A stretch of 64,000 nucleotides of DNA, taken from Rhizobium sp. AC27/96 (lineage in GTDB: Bacteria > Pseudomonadota > Alphaproteobacteria > Rhizobiales > Rhizobiaceae). The position numbers and the translations under genes are program-made. The notes below the pieces were generated by a model. It was not told the DNA's origin, did not search any database, and saw only the letters and a program-made list of their open reading frames with translations. Positions within the stretch are counted from its first letter, which is position 1. The number at the start of each line of letters is the position of its first letter. Location: contig NZ_LXKN01000073.1 of assembly GCF_001692325.1 (NCBI RefSeq), forward strand, positions 62,001-126,000, given 5' to 3'. Shown piece after piece: positions 54,039-62,833 of this stretch.

Positions 54039-56966
54039 ATGGCCGACGCCACGCTCGCAAATCGTATGCAACTGCCAAGACCGGACATCACGCCGGAAGA
54101 GGCAGCCGAAATCTTGCAGACGCATTACGGCCTGAGCGGGGCATTGAGCGAACTCGGCAGCCAGCAGGATCGCAACTACCGCATCAACGCCGGCGACAAG
54201 GCCTATGTGCTGAAGATATGCCGGGCTGAATACGAAGAGGTCGAGCTGGAGGCGCAGAATGCCGCCATCCGCCATCTCCATGCCAAGCCGGATGCGCCAC
54301 GCGTGCCCGATGTCGTGCCGTCGCAAGATGGCCGCGACATCCTCGCCATTACCGTACGCGAACAGGATTACCTTATCCGGTTGCTCGGTTTCCTCCCCGG
54401 CCAGACGCTGACGCAGCGCAAACACCTGCCGGCCGCTTCGACGGCCGGGCTCGGTGCGCTTTCCGCCCGGCTTGCGCGTGACCTCGCCGATTTCGACCAT
54501 CCGGGCCTGCACCGAAACTTGCAATGGGACCTGCGCCGCGCCGGACCGGTCGCAGTCCAGCTTCTGTCGGCGATTACGGATCATGAAGCGCGCGACCGCA
54601 TCGCCAAGGCGATGGTGGCCGCGGTCAAGCGCATCCAGCCGCTGGCAACAGCGCTGCGCGTGCAGCCCGTGCATCACGACGTTACCGACGACAACGTCGT
54701 CAGCCACCCTGACGCCCACGGGCAGCCGGTGCCGGATGGGGTGATCGATTTCGGCGACATCATCCAGGGCTGGCTGGTGGGCGATCTCGCCGTCACCTGC
54801 GCCTCGCTGCTGCATCACGCCGACGGCAATCCGTTCCATATCCTTCCGGCGATCAAAGCATATCACGCGATCTATCCGCTGGAGGAGGCGGAGGCGAAGG
54901 CGCTGTGGCCACTGATCGTCGCGCGCGCCGTTATCCTGGCCGCCAGCACCGAACAGCAGCTCGCCATCGATCCCGACAACGAGTATGTACGCGGCAATCT
55001 CGATTTCGAGCGCGAGATCTTCGATGTCGCGACCAACGCGCAGCCGGACGTGATGGAAGCCGCGATCCTGCGAGCAATCGGCTTCGACGTCGCCCCGATC
55101 GCGACGGACGGCTGGTCGGCTCTGCTGCCTGATATCGATGCACAGGAGATCGTCGCGGTCGACCTTTCCGTCACCAGTCATGACTTTGTCGATGGCAACT
55201 GGCAGAAGCCGGACATGGACTGGCGGCTGCTGGCGCAGGCAGCCATTGCCTCTGGCGCGGCGGCAACCCGCTATGGCGAATTCCGCCTGTCGCTGGCCAC
55301 GCCACTCAGCATGGCGCAACCACAGAGTTTCGCCTTGCACAGCGACGTTTGCCTGCCAGCCGGCGCGACCGTCGCGGCCCCCTTCCCAGGCCTTTTCCAA
55401 CGTCAAGGGCAACATCTCGTCCTGATCGGCGAAGAGGTGAGCCTGCACCTCGACGGCATTGAAACCGACCTCGAGGACGGCATGACCATCGAGCAGGGCG
55501 CGGCGCTTGGGACGATCGGCAGCGAAGGATCGGCCATCGGCGGATTGCGCGTGCAGCTGTGCCGTGTGCCGGCATTGGAGCCACCGCTCTTTGCGACAGC
55601 GGACCAGGCGGATGGCTGGTCGGCCATTTGCCCCTCACCTGCCGCCCTCCTCAATGCAGCCTGCGAAGCGCCGAGGCCGGATGCCGCTTCACTGCTGTCC
55701 CTGCGCAACGCCCGTTTCGCCAAGCCGCAGAAGCATTATTACGAATTCCCGCCGCAGATCGAACGCGGTTGGCGCGAGTTCCTGTTCGACACGCAGGGCC
55801 GTTGCTATCTCGACATGGTCAACAACGTTACGACGCTCGGCCATGCCCATCCTCGGCTGACGGCCGCCGTCGCCCAGCAATGGTCGTTGCTGAATACCAA
55901 CTCCCGCTTTCATTACGCCGCTGTCGCCGAGTTTTCCGAACGGCTGGCGATGCTGGCGCCGGAAGGGCTCGACAGCGTCTTCCTCGTCAACAGCGGCTCT
56001 GAGGCCAATGATCTCGCCATCCGTCTTGCCTGGGCGCATACGGGCAAGAAGAACATGCTTTGCCTGCTGGAGGCCTATCACGGCTGGACCATCGCGAGCG
56101 ACGCCGTCTCGACCTCGATTGCCGATAACCCGCAGGCACTGACGACCCGGCCCGACTGGGTGCACCCGGTCATTTCGCCCAACACCTATCGTGGCGCGTT
56201 TCGCGGCCCTGACTCAGGCGCAGATTATCTCGTCGACGTCGCCGAGAAACTGCAGGCCATCGACGAAAAGGGCGAAGGCCTTGCCGGCTTTATTGCGGAG
56301 TCGGTCTATGGCAATGCCGGCGGCATTGCCCTGCCCCATGGCTATCTGGCTGGCGCTTACGAAGCCACCAGGAAGCGCGGCGGCCTCTGCATCGCCGACG
56401 AGGTGCAGGTGGGCTATGGCCGGCTCGGCGAGCACTTCTGGGGCTTCGAGACGCAGGGTGTCGTGCCTGATATCATCACCATCGCCAAGGGCATGGGCAA
56501 CGGCCATCCGCTCGGCGCCGTCATCACTCGCCGCGAAATCGCCGAATCATTGGAGAAGGAAGGTTATTTCTTCTCCTCGGCCGGCGGCAGCCCGGTGAGC
56601 TGCGCTGTCGGCCTTACCGTTCTCGACATTCTAAAGGGTGAAAATCTGCAGGAAAACGCCCGCGTCGTCGGCGACCGGCTGAAAGCCGGGCTGATCGCGC
56701 TGATGGATCACTTCCCGCTGATCGGCGCCGTGCACGGCACCGGTCTTTACCTCGGCGTGGAGTTCGTTCGCGACCGTGAAACGCTGACGCCTGCCACCGA
56801 AGAAACGGCTGCGATCTGCGAGCGCCTGCTCGATCTCGGGGTCATCATGCAGCCCACAGGCGATCACCTGAATGTGTTGAAGATCAAGCCCCCGCTCTGC
56901 CTTTCGGCCGATAGTGCGGACTTCTTCGTGAAAGCCCTGGAAAAGGTGCTCGAAGACGGATTTTGA
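54039..56966 (+). CDS. kinase / M23-like / class III aminotransferase fusion (amino-alcohol phosphate phospho-lyase type)
   Basis: 975 residues in three parts. Residues ~1-340 are an APH/choline-kinase-like domain with HHDVTDDN (Asp214) and IDFGD (Asp237). Residues ~430-540 resemble an M23/biotinyl-like beta domain (LPAGATVAAPFPG ... DGMTIEQGAALGTIGSEG) without clear zinc ligands. Residues ~560-975 are a class III PLP enzyme with GSEANDLAIRLAW, IADEVQVGYGR and Lys817 in ITIAKGMGNGHPLGA. Separate human homologues are hydroxylysine kinase and the ethanolamine-phosphate/phosphohydroxylysine phospho-lyases, so this protein probably phosphorylates an amino alcohol and then eliminates phosphate and ammonia. 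GGGGGA precedes the ATG at 54039. Confidence 0.92.
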   Translation: MADATLANRMQLPRPDITPEEAAEILQTHYGLSGALSELGSQQDRNYRINAGDKAYVLKICRAEYEEVELEAQNAAIRHLHAKPDAPRVPDVVPSQDGRDILAITVREQDYLIRLLGFLPGQTLTQRKHLPAASTAGLGALSARLARDLADFDHPGLHRNLQWDLRRAGPVAVQLLSAITDHEARDRIAKAMVAAVKRIQPLATALRVQPVHHDVTDDNVVSHPDAHGQPVPDGVIDFGDIIQGWLVGDLAVTCASLLHHADGNPFHILPAIKAYHAIYPLEEAEAKALWPLIVARAVILAASTEQQLAIDPDNEYVRGNLDFEREIFDVATNAQPDVMEAAILRAIGFDVAPIATDGWSALLPDIDAQEIVAVDLSVTSHDFVDGNWQKPDMDWRLLAQAAIASGAAATRYGEFRLSLATPLSMAQPQSFALHSDVCLPAGATVAAPFPGLFQRQGQHLVLIGEEVSLHLDGIETDLEDGMTIEQGAALGTIGSEGSAIGGLRVQLCRVPALEPPLFATADQADGWSAICPSPAALLNAACEAPRPDAASLLSLRNARFAKPQKHYYEFPPQIERGWREFLFDTQGRCYLDMVNNVTTLGHAHPRLTAAVAQQWSLLNTNSRFHYAAVAEFSERLAMLAPEGLDSVFLVNSGSEANDLAIRLAWAHTGKKNMLCLLEAYHGWTIASDAVSTSIADNPQALTTRPDWVHPVISPNTYRGAFRGPDSGADYLVDVAEKLQAIDEKGEGLAGFIAESVYGNAGGIALPHGYLAGAYEATRKRGGLCIADEVQVGYGRLGEHFWGFETQGVVPDIITIAKGMGNGHPLGAVITRREIAESLEKEGYFFSSAGGSPVSCAVGLTVLDILKGENLQENARVVGDRLKAGLIALMDHFPLIGAVHGTGLYLGVEFVRDRETLTPATEETAAICERLLDLGVIMQPTGDHLNVLKIKPPLCLSADSADFFVKALEKVLEDGF

Positions 56967-57474
56967 TCGGCCGGGCGAGGCCGTTAACCATTGGGGTAAT
57001 TTAGCGGCGAGTGAATTTTAATGCCGCCGGGGGATTGTCGAATCTCCCGGCAATTCCTATTTGCTTGTCGGTGATCGGTAAGCCGTTCCGGCAGAGGAAG
57101 ATGGTACGGATATAAGTGCCTCCTTCCTTGCAATTAGCCAGATACGGAATTTTATTTTACCGATCGTCGACATTTTGACATCTTTAGGAATATGTTTCCG
57201 GAGATAAAATTGTTATTGTCTACTAATATAATAGACAATGACGCACTCGTTCACCGGCTCCTTTTCGGAGCTTAACAAGTACAACACCAACCAGGGACGT
57301 GACATGCAGAATTTTAAGATCATCGCTTCGACCCTTGGCTGGTCCATGCTTGGCCATGACCGCTCGGGCGCGCTCTCCAGCCCGCGCTGTCGAATGTGAC
57401 GTTCGTCCCCTAATCGGATTCAAACAGTCAATTCGCCATATCTGCACCGATAGCGGTGCGGAGGGAGTCTATTT
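56967..57474. other. 508-base region with an inverted repeat and a doubtful small frame
   Basis: ATTGTCTA-N9-TAGACAAT (57215-57239) is a perfect 8-base inverted repeat of the MarR/TetR-operator kind. A frame of 53 codons runs from ATG 57238 to TGA 57399; its inner ATG at 57304 has AGGGA six bases ahead and would give a 31-residue peptide (MQNFKIIASTLGWSMLGHDR...). I do not recognise it and would not call it a gene. The region ends with a hairpin (GCACCG-ATAG-CGGTGC, 57444-57459) directly ahead of the next gene's ribosome site. Confidence 0.35.
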
Positions 57475-57669
57475 ATGAAGAAGCAAGTTATCGAATACGC
57501 CGGCGTTCCCGTCGGCATCGTCGTTCCCGACCAGGATCGGCTCAAGTTCATCGCTGTAAAATATCACGTCCACGATCTGGACGAGCAGCATTTCAGAAAC
57601 GCAGACGAAGTGAGACTCGCAATCCGAGATCTCCTCTCTCGCCAACAGGCTAAGCCGATCCACGTTTGA
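57475..57669 (+). CDS. 64-residue protein of unknown function
   Basis: Begins MKKQVIEYAGVPVGIVVPDQ and continues with KYHVHDLDEQHFRNADEVRL and AIRDLLSRQQAKPIHV. It has a strong ribosome site (GGAGGGAG) and balanced composition, so it is probably real. It looks like a small cytosolic alpha/beta protein; similar short proteins occur scattered in rhizobial genomes. A perfect hairpin abuts its ribosome site. Confidence 0.7.
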   Translation: MKKQVIEYAGVPVGIVVPDQDRLKFIAVKYHVHDLDEQHFRNADEVRLAIRDLLSRQQAKPIHV

Positions 57670-57710
57670 TGGATCGGCTTAGCCGCCACTTTTGCATTCC
57701 AATCATCCGC

Positions 57711-57886
57711 CCTCGCCCTTCGAGGGTCGCTATGCTCCCACCTCAGGGTGCGGGCTGATCTTTCCGCTTCAATCCGCCGGGCTTATCCTGCCGGCGTTTC
57801 CAAGATCGGATTTTGGTTGTAGCTCGACCTAATGGTCGCTCCGCCCTCATGGTGACGTGGCCCGAAGGGGCCTCGAACCACGAGGG
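57711..57886. repeat. dispersed intergenic repeat pair
   Basis: Two elements in the 315-base gap before the P1 peptidase gene. 57711-57750 (CCTCGCCCTTCGAGGG ... CCACCTCAGGGTG) is the inverse of 38502-38563, and 57844-57886 (CCCTCATGGTGACG ... CCTCGAACCACGAGGG) the inverse of 38227-38271. The order and orientation suggest one composite mosaic element present in both places. Nothing else is seen in this gap. Confidence 0.75.
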
Positions 57887-57984
57887 TCGGCCCCAACCAG
57901 CCCCATACCCACCTTGTCTTTTCCCCCTCTTTGCGGTCCTATCGCCATGGCAACCCGGCGCTGCCACGGCGATAGGATTTTTCA

Positions 57985-58983
57985 TTGGCTGACCTTCTCA
58001 ATCTCCTGACCGATATCGAAGGCGTCGCCGTCGGTCATTCCACCGATCTTGGGCTCGGCTCGGGCGTCACCGCCGTCATCTTTGACGAACCGGCGGTCGC
58101 CTCCTGCACCGTACTCGGCGGCGCGCCGGGTGGGCGCGACACGGCACTGCTCGATCCGGCAATGACCGTCGGCACGGTTGACGGCCTTGTTCTCTCCGGC
58201 GGCTCGGCCTTCGGGCTCGATGCGGCCGGCGGTGTGCAGGCGGGCCTAAGGGACATCGGTAGAGGACTGCAGGTCGGTAACGCGCTGGTGCCGATCGTAC
58301 CGCAGGCGATCCTCTTCGATCTCATCAATGGCGGCAACAAGGACTGGGGCCTGCATTCGCCCTATCGCGACATGGGCTATGCCGCCTTCAAGGCAGCCGC
58401 CAAAGGGCCGTTTGCGCTCGGCACCGTCGGCGCCGGCACGGGAGCCACGACTGCAACGGTGAAGGGTGGGCTCGGTTCTGCCAGCGCCGTCAGCAGCAAG
58501 GGATACAAGGTCGCCGCCATCGTCGCCGTCAATGCGCTCGGCTCGGCGACCGTCGGCGACAGCCAGCATTTCTGGGCGGCACCCTTCGAGGAGAGCGGCG
58601 AATTCGGTGGGCTCGGCATGCCAAAAGCCATCGATACGCGGTTGCGGCTGAAGGGCACCAATATCACCGCCACTACCATCGGCGCTGTCGTCACCGATGC
58701 GCAGCTGACCAAGGCGGAGGCGCACCGCCTCTCCATCTCAGCCCATGATGGCTTTGCCCGAGCGCTTTTGCCGACGCATCTGCCGCTCGACGGCGATACG
58801 ATCTTTGCCGCATCTACCGGCAAGCACGCCCGCGACGACATGCCCGGCTTCATGGAGCTTTGCCACCTCGCCACCATCGTCATGGCGCGCGCGATTGCCC
58901 GCGGTGTCTATGAGGCAACGGCGCTGCCGATCGAGGGCACGCAGCCGGCATGGCGGGATCGCTTCGCCAAGCCTGCCGCCTAG
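57985..58983 (+). CDS. P1-family (DmpA/NylC-like) self-processing amidase/peptidase
   Basis: 332 residues of the P1 Ntn-like family, which includes DmpA beta-aminopeptidase and nylon-oligomer hydrolase NylC. Seen are LSGGSAFGLDAAGGVQ, GTVGAGTGATTA, and the autocleavage/nucleophile strand TNITATTIGAVVTDAQLTK, with Thr230 the likely N-terminal nucleophile after cleavage behind Ala229. HDGFARALLPTHLPLDGDT is typical too. The start is TTG at 57985 with AGGA seven bases ahead. It leads a locus with a LysR regulator, a peptide-type ABC transporter and an amidase, pointing to hydrolysis of an imported amide. Confidence 0.92.
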   Translation: MADLLNLLTDIEGVAVGHSTDLGLGSGVTAVIFDEPAVASCTVLGGAPGGRDTALLDPAMTVGTVDGLVLSGGSAFGLDAAGGVQAGLRDIGRGLQVGNALVPIVPQAILFDLINGGNKDWGLHSPYRDMGYAAFKAAAKGPFALGTVGAGTGATTATVKGGLGSASAVSSKGYKVAAIVAVNALGSATVGDSQHFWAAPFEESGEFGGLGMPKAIDTRLRLKGTNITATTIGAVVTDAQLTKAEAHRLSISAHDGFARALLPTHLPLDGDTIFAASTGKHARDDMPGFMELCHLATIVMARAIARGVYEATALPIEGTQPAWRDRFAKPAA

Positions 58984-58998
58984 CCGGAGATTTTGCGC

Positions 58999-59916
58999 AT
59001 GCAGCTCCGGGCGCTGATCTATTTCGATGAGCTGGTGCGCACCAATTCGATGCGCCAGGCCGCCGAAAACCTGAATGTGGCGCCAACGGCCATCAGCAGG
59101 CAGATCGAGAATCTCGAACACCACTTCGGTACGCAGCTCGTCGAGCGCAGCGCCCGCGGCGTCAAGCTGACGGCGGCCGGCGAACTTCTGGCCGCCCGCG
59201 CCGGCCGGACGCTGCGCGAACTTGAGCATGTGCATCAGCTGATCGAGGACCTGAAGGGCCTGCAGCGTGGCCGCGTCAGCATCTATACCAATGGTGCTGC
59301 CGTCGCCAATATCCTGGCGCCGGCGCTTGCCGAATTCAGCCTGCGTTATCCAAGGCTTCGCTTCGAGGTCACCATCACCAGCGCCCGCGGCGCCATCGAA
59401 GCGGTCAACAGTGCCGCCGCAGATATGGCGGTGACGTTGTTTGCGCCGCCGCTTTCTGGAACCAAGGTGCGGCTGCGCGCCGAACTGATCTACGACGTGA
59501 TCGTTGCGGCCTCCCATCCGCTCGCGGACGGCAAGGAGGTCGCGCTCGCCGAAATCGCCATGCACGCGCTTGCCGTTCCCGACCGCTCCTTCGGTGCGAG
59601 GCAGGCCTTCGACGCGCTGTTTGCGCGTGAGGGATTGACGCTCGATCCGGTATTCGAGACAGGCTCGCTGGAAATGCAGAAGGAGCTGGTGCTGCGCGGC
59701 GCGGCGATCACCATGCTGCCGGCGCTGACTGTTCAAAGAGAGATCGCGGCGGGCCAGCTTGTCGCCCTGCCGGTCGCTGATGGCAAGGGGGTGAAAACGC
59801 CGATCGACCTCTGCGTCGCGCCCGACCGCCAGCTATCCTTTGCGGCGGGCAAGCTACTTGATTTCATCGAGCGCTTCATGCGCCGGCAACTCACCGCCAA
59901 GGGGAAGCAAGGTTGA
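58999..59916 (+). CDS. LysR-family transcriptional regulator
   Basis: 305 residues. The HTH (SMRQAAENLNVAPTAISRQI, ENLEHHFGTQLVER) is followed by a LysR substrate-binding domain (RGRVSIYTNGAAVANILAPA, then SLEMQKELVLRGAAITMLPA). It starts 15 bases after the P1 peptidase stop on the same strand, unusual for LysR genes, so it is probably co-transcribed and controls the locus. A TTG two codons upstream is an alternative start too close to the GGAGA site. Confidence 0.94.
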   Translation: MQLRALIYFDELVRTNSMRQAAENLNVAPTAISRQIENLEHHFGTQLVERSARGVKLTAAGELLAARAGRTLRELEHVHQLIEDLKGLQRGRVSIYTNGAAVANILAPALAEFSLRYPRLRFEVTITSARGAIEAVNSAAADMAVTLFAPPLSGTKVRLRAELIYDVIVAASHPLADGKEVALAEIAMHALAVPDRSFGARQAFDALFAREGLTLDPVFETGSLEMQKELVLRGAAITMLPALTVQREIAAGQLVALPVADGKGVKTPIDLCVAPDRQLSFAAGKLLDFIERFMRRQLTAKGKQG

Positions 59917-60072
59917 TCGAACCCTCATAATTAAGGAAATCCGGTATAGCGATATCGGCTACACCGAGCACACATTTTCGGAATTGTGTGTGCGCTTGCG
60001 AGATGACACTATCCTGGAAAAGACCGCGGGCCGGGGGAAGCCGGACTAGCGGGCAAAAGCAAGGGAACTGAA

Positions 60073-61602
60073 ATGACCACGTTTTTACGCCCGAGCCTCG
60101 GCGATTTCGCGCGCCGCCTCGCCTATGGCACCGCATTTTCCGTCGGGCTGCTGATGCTTGGCCTGACACCTGCCGAAGCTGCCAAGACCACGCTCAATCT
60201 CGGCATGAGCGTCGAGCCGACCGGGCTTGATCCGACGATCGCCGCGCCCGTCGCCATCGGTCAGGTCACCTGGCAGAATATCTTCGAGGGGCTGGTTGCC
60301 ATCGACGAAAGCGGCAAGATCGTGCCGCAACTCGCAAAGAGCTGGGAGATCTCGCCCGATGGACTGACCTATACGTTCAAGCTGCAGAGCGGCGTCAAAT
60401 TCCATGATGGCGAGGCCTTCGATTCGGCGGCGGCGAAATTCGCGCTCGATCGCGCCCGCGGCAAGGATTCCGTCAACCCGCAGAAGCGCTTCTTCGCGAC
60501 CATCGCCTCGATCGATACGCCGGATTCCGAAACGCTGGTGCTGCATCTTTCCTCGCCGACCGGCAGCCTGCTCTACTGGCTCGGTTGGCCTTCTTCGGTG
60601 ATGGTCGGGCCGAAATCCTCCGCCAACGACAAGACGACACCCATCGGCACCGGCCCGTTCAAGTTCTCAGCCTGGGCGAAGGGTGATCATGTCGACCTCG
60701 TCAAGAACCCGGACTACTGGAACAAGTCCGTCGACGTGAAGCTCGAGAAGGTCACCTTCCGCTTCATTTCCGACCCACAGGCGGAGGCGGCGGCGCTGAA
60801 GGCCGGCGATCTCGATGCGTTTCCGGAGTTCGCCGCGCCCGAGCTGATGAGCTCCTTCGACGGCGATGCCAGGCTGATGACCAAGGTCGGCAATACCGAG
60901 CTCAAGGTCGTGGCCGGCATGAACAACACGCGCAAGCCCTTCGACGACAAGCGCGTTCGCCAGGCGTTGATGATGGCGCTCGATCGCAAGACCATCATCG
61001 AAGGCGCCTGGTCGGGCTTCGGCACGGCGATCGGCAGCCACTACACGCCGAACGACCCCGGCTACAAGGACCTGACCGGCACGCTGCCCTATGATGCCGC
61101 CAAGGCCAAGGCGCTGCTTGCCGAAGCCGGCTATCCAAATGGCTTTACCTTCACCATCAAGACGCCGCAGATGGCCTATGCTCCGCGCAGCGCCCAGGTG
61201 ATGCAGGCGATGTTTGCCGATATCGGCGTGACGATGAATATCGAGCCGACGGAATTTCCGGCCAAATGGGTGCAGGATGTCTTCAGCGGCCGCAACTACG
61301 ACATGACCATCGTTGCCCATGCCGAACCGCTGGATATCGATATCTATTCGCGCGATCCCTATTACTTCAACTACAAGAACCCGGCCTTCAACGAGTTGAT
61401 GAAGAAGATCCAGCTCACCGCCGATCCGGCCGAGCAGAACAAGCTTTACGGTGAGGCACAGACCATTCTTGCGGAGGATGTGCCTGCGCTCTTCCTCTTC
61501 GTCATGCCGAAGCTCGGCATCTGGGACAAGAAGCTGAAAGGTCTCTGGGAAAACGAGCCCATCCCCTCGAACGTGCTGACCAACGTATCCTGGGAAGACT
61601 GA
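60073..61602 (+). CDS. ABC transporter substrate-binding protein, family 5 (peptide/opine/nickel type)
   Basis: 509 residues. A long signal peptide (RRLAYGTAFSVGLLMLGLTP, cleavage near AEA-AK) precedes a DppA-like fold (WEISPDGLTYTFKLQSGVKF, HDGEAFDSAAAKFALDRARG, GTGPFKFSAWAKGD). It should capture a peptide or amide compound in the periplasm. AAGGGAA precedes the ATG. Its cognate permeases follow after a repeat element. Confidence 0.96.
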   Translation: MTTFLRPSLGDFARRLAYGTAFSVGLLMLGLTPAEAAKTTLNLGMSVEPTGLDPTIAAPVAIGQVTWQNIFEGLVAIDESGKIVPQLAKSWEISPDGLTYTFKLQSGVKFHDGEAFDSAAAKFALDRARGKDSVNPQKRFFATIASIDTPDSETLVLHLSSPTGSLLYWLGWPSSVMVGPKSSANDKTTPIGTGPFKFSAWAKGDHVDLVKNPDYWNKSVDVKLEKVTFRFISDPQAEAAALKAGDLDAFPEFAAPELMSSFDGDARLMTKVGNTELKVVAGMNNTRKPFDDKRVRQALMMALDRKTIIEGAWSGFGTAIGSHYTPNDPGYKDLTGTLPYDAAKAKALLAEAGYPNGFTFTIKTPQMAYAPRSAQVMQAMFADIGVTMNIEPTEFPAKWVQDVFSGRNYDMTIVAHAEPLDIDIYSRDPYYFNYKNPAFNELMKKIQLTADPAEQNKLYGEAQTILAEDVPALFLFVMPKLGIWDKKLKGLWENEPIPSNVLTNVSWED

Positions 61603-61660
61603 CCGCTCCAACTGTTTGATTGGGCATGATCTTGGTATTTCTTTCGCGCACGGCGACTAA

Positions 61661-61820
61661 CCCCTTCTCCCCACTGGGGAGAAGGTGCCCGATAGGGCGG
61701 TTGAGGGGGGCGAGGGATAAAATCCCGAGCGCCTTGAGCGCAAGCAAGAGGCAATCTTCGGCGTGGCAGCCCCCTCATCCGACCCTTTGGGCCACCTTCT
61801 CCCCGTTGGGGAGAAGGGGA
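61661..61820. repeat. RIME-type palindromic repeat inside the ABC operon
   Basis: CCTTCTCCCCACTGGGGAGA... (61663-61685) and CCTTCTCCCCGTTGGGGAGA... (61795-61817) are two hairpins in a 160-base element with inner inverted parts (TTGAGGGGGGCGAGG against CCCCCTCATCC). It sits between the binding-protein and permease genes, which are otherwise one operon, and shares its hairpin core with 38379-38400. Confidence 0.8.
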
Positions 61821-61879
61821 GTTCAAAGCGCGCGCCGGCTCCACACCCTTAGCCGGATCGACCTGGCCATGGACATGCT

Positions 61880-62833
61880 ATGATCGCACTCCTCATCCGT
61901 CGTATTTTCGGGCTTGTCCTGACGCTGATCGCGGTGTCGCTGCTGGTCTTCGTGGTCATGGCGCTGCTGCCAGGCGATCCCGCCGCCATCACGCTCGGCA
62001 CATCGGCAACGCCGGAAACGCTTGCCGTGCTAAGGCACGATATGGGCCTCGACCAGCCGCTGATCGTGCGCTACGGGCAGTGGCTTGCCGGTGCTCTGAC
62101 CGGCGATCTCGGCAAGTCCTATACCTATGGTGTCCCCGTCGCTGGCCTGATTGCCGAGCGGCTTGCCGTCACCTTGCCGCTCGCAGCCCTCGCAGTCATA
62201 CTTTCTGTCCTTATCGCCGTTCCCCTTGGCGTTGCGGCTGCCGCAAGACGCGGCGGCGTCTTCGATATCCTCGCCACGCTGTTTTCGCAGATGGGCATTG
62301 CCGTGCCCGGCTTCTGGGTCGGGTTGCTGCTGGTGCTGCTGTTTGCAACCTCGCTCGGCTGGATGCCGGCCGGCGGCTTTCCCGGCTGGGGCAATGGGCT
62401 CTGGCCGGCGATGAAATCGCTGGTATTGCCAGCCGTCGCCCTTGCGCTACCACAGGCGGCGGTGCTGACAAGGGTCACGCGCTCGGCCGTGCTCGACACG
62501 CTGCATGAGGATTTTGCTCGCACGGCGCTTGCCAAGGGTCTCTCTCGAAGCCAAGTGCTCTGGGGGCATGTGGTGCCGAATGCTTTGGTGCCGGTGCTGA
62601 CCATTCTCGGGCTGCAATTCACCTTTCTGGTCGCCGGCGCGGTGCTGATCGAAAACGTCTTCACCCTGCCCGGCCTCGGCCGTCTCGCCTATCAGGCGCT
62701 CAGCCAGCGCGACATCATCGTGCTGCAGGATGTCGTGCTGTTCTTTGCCGGCCTTGTCATCGTCGTGAACTTTCTGGTGGATCTGTCCTATCTCGTGATC
62801 GATCCCCGGCTTCGGGCTGGAGGCGCGCGATGA
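61880..62833 (+). CDS. dipeptide-type ABC transporter permease (DppB type)
   Basis: 317 residues, six predicted helices (IFGLVLTLIAVSLLVFVVMA first), with the DppB hallmarks MALLPGDPAA and RLAVTLPLAALAV and the EAA-like coupling loop LHEDFARTALAKGLSRSQVL. It forms the membrane channel with the next protein. Confidence 0.96.
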   Translation: MIALLIRRIFGLVLTLIAVSLLVFVVMALLPGDPAAITLGTSATPETLAVLRHDMGLDQPLIVRYGQWLAGALTGDLGKSYTYGVPVAGLIAERLAVTLPLAALAVILSVLIAVPLGVAAAARRGGVFDILATLFSQMGIAVPGFWVGLLLVLLFATSLGWMPAGGFPGWGNGLWPAMKSLVLPAVALALPQAAVLTRVTRSAVLDTLHEDFARTALAKGLSRSQVLWGHVVPNALVPVLTILGLQFTFLVAGAVLIENVFTLPGLGRLAYQALSQRDIIVLQDVVLFFAGLVIVVNFLVDLSYLVIDPRLRAGGAR

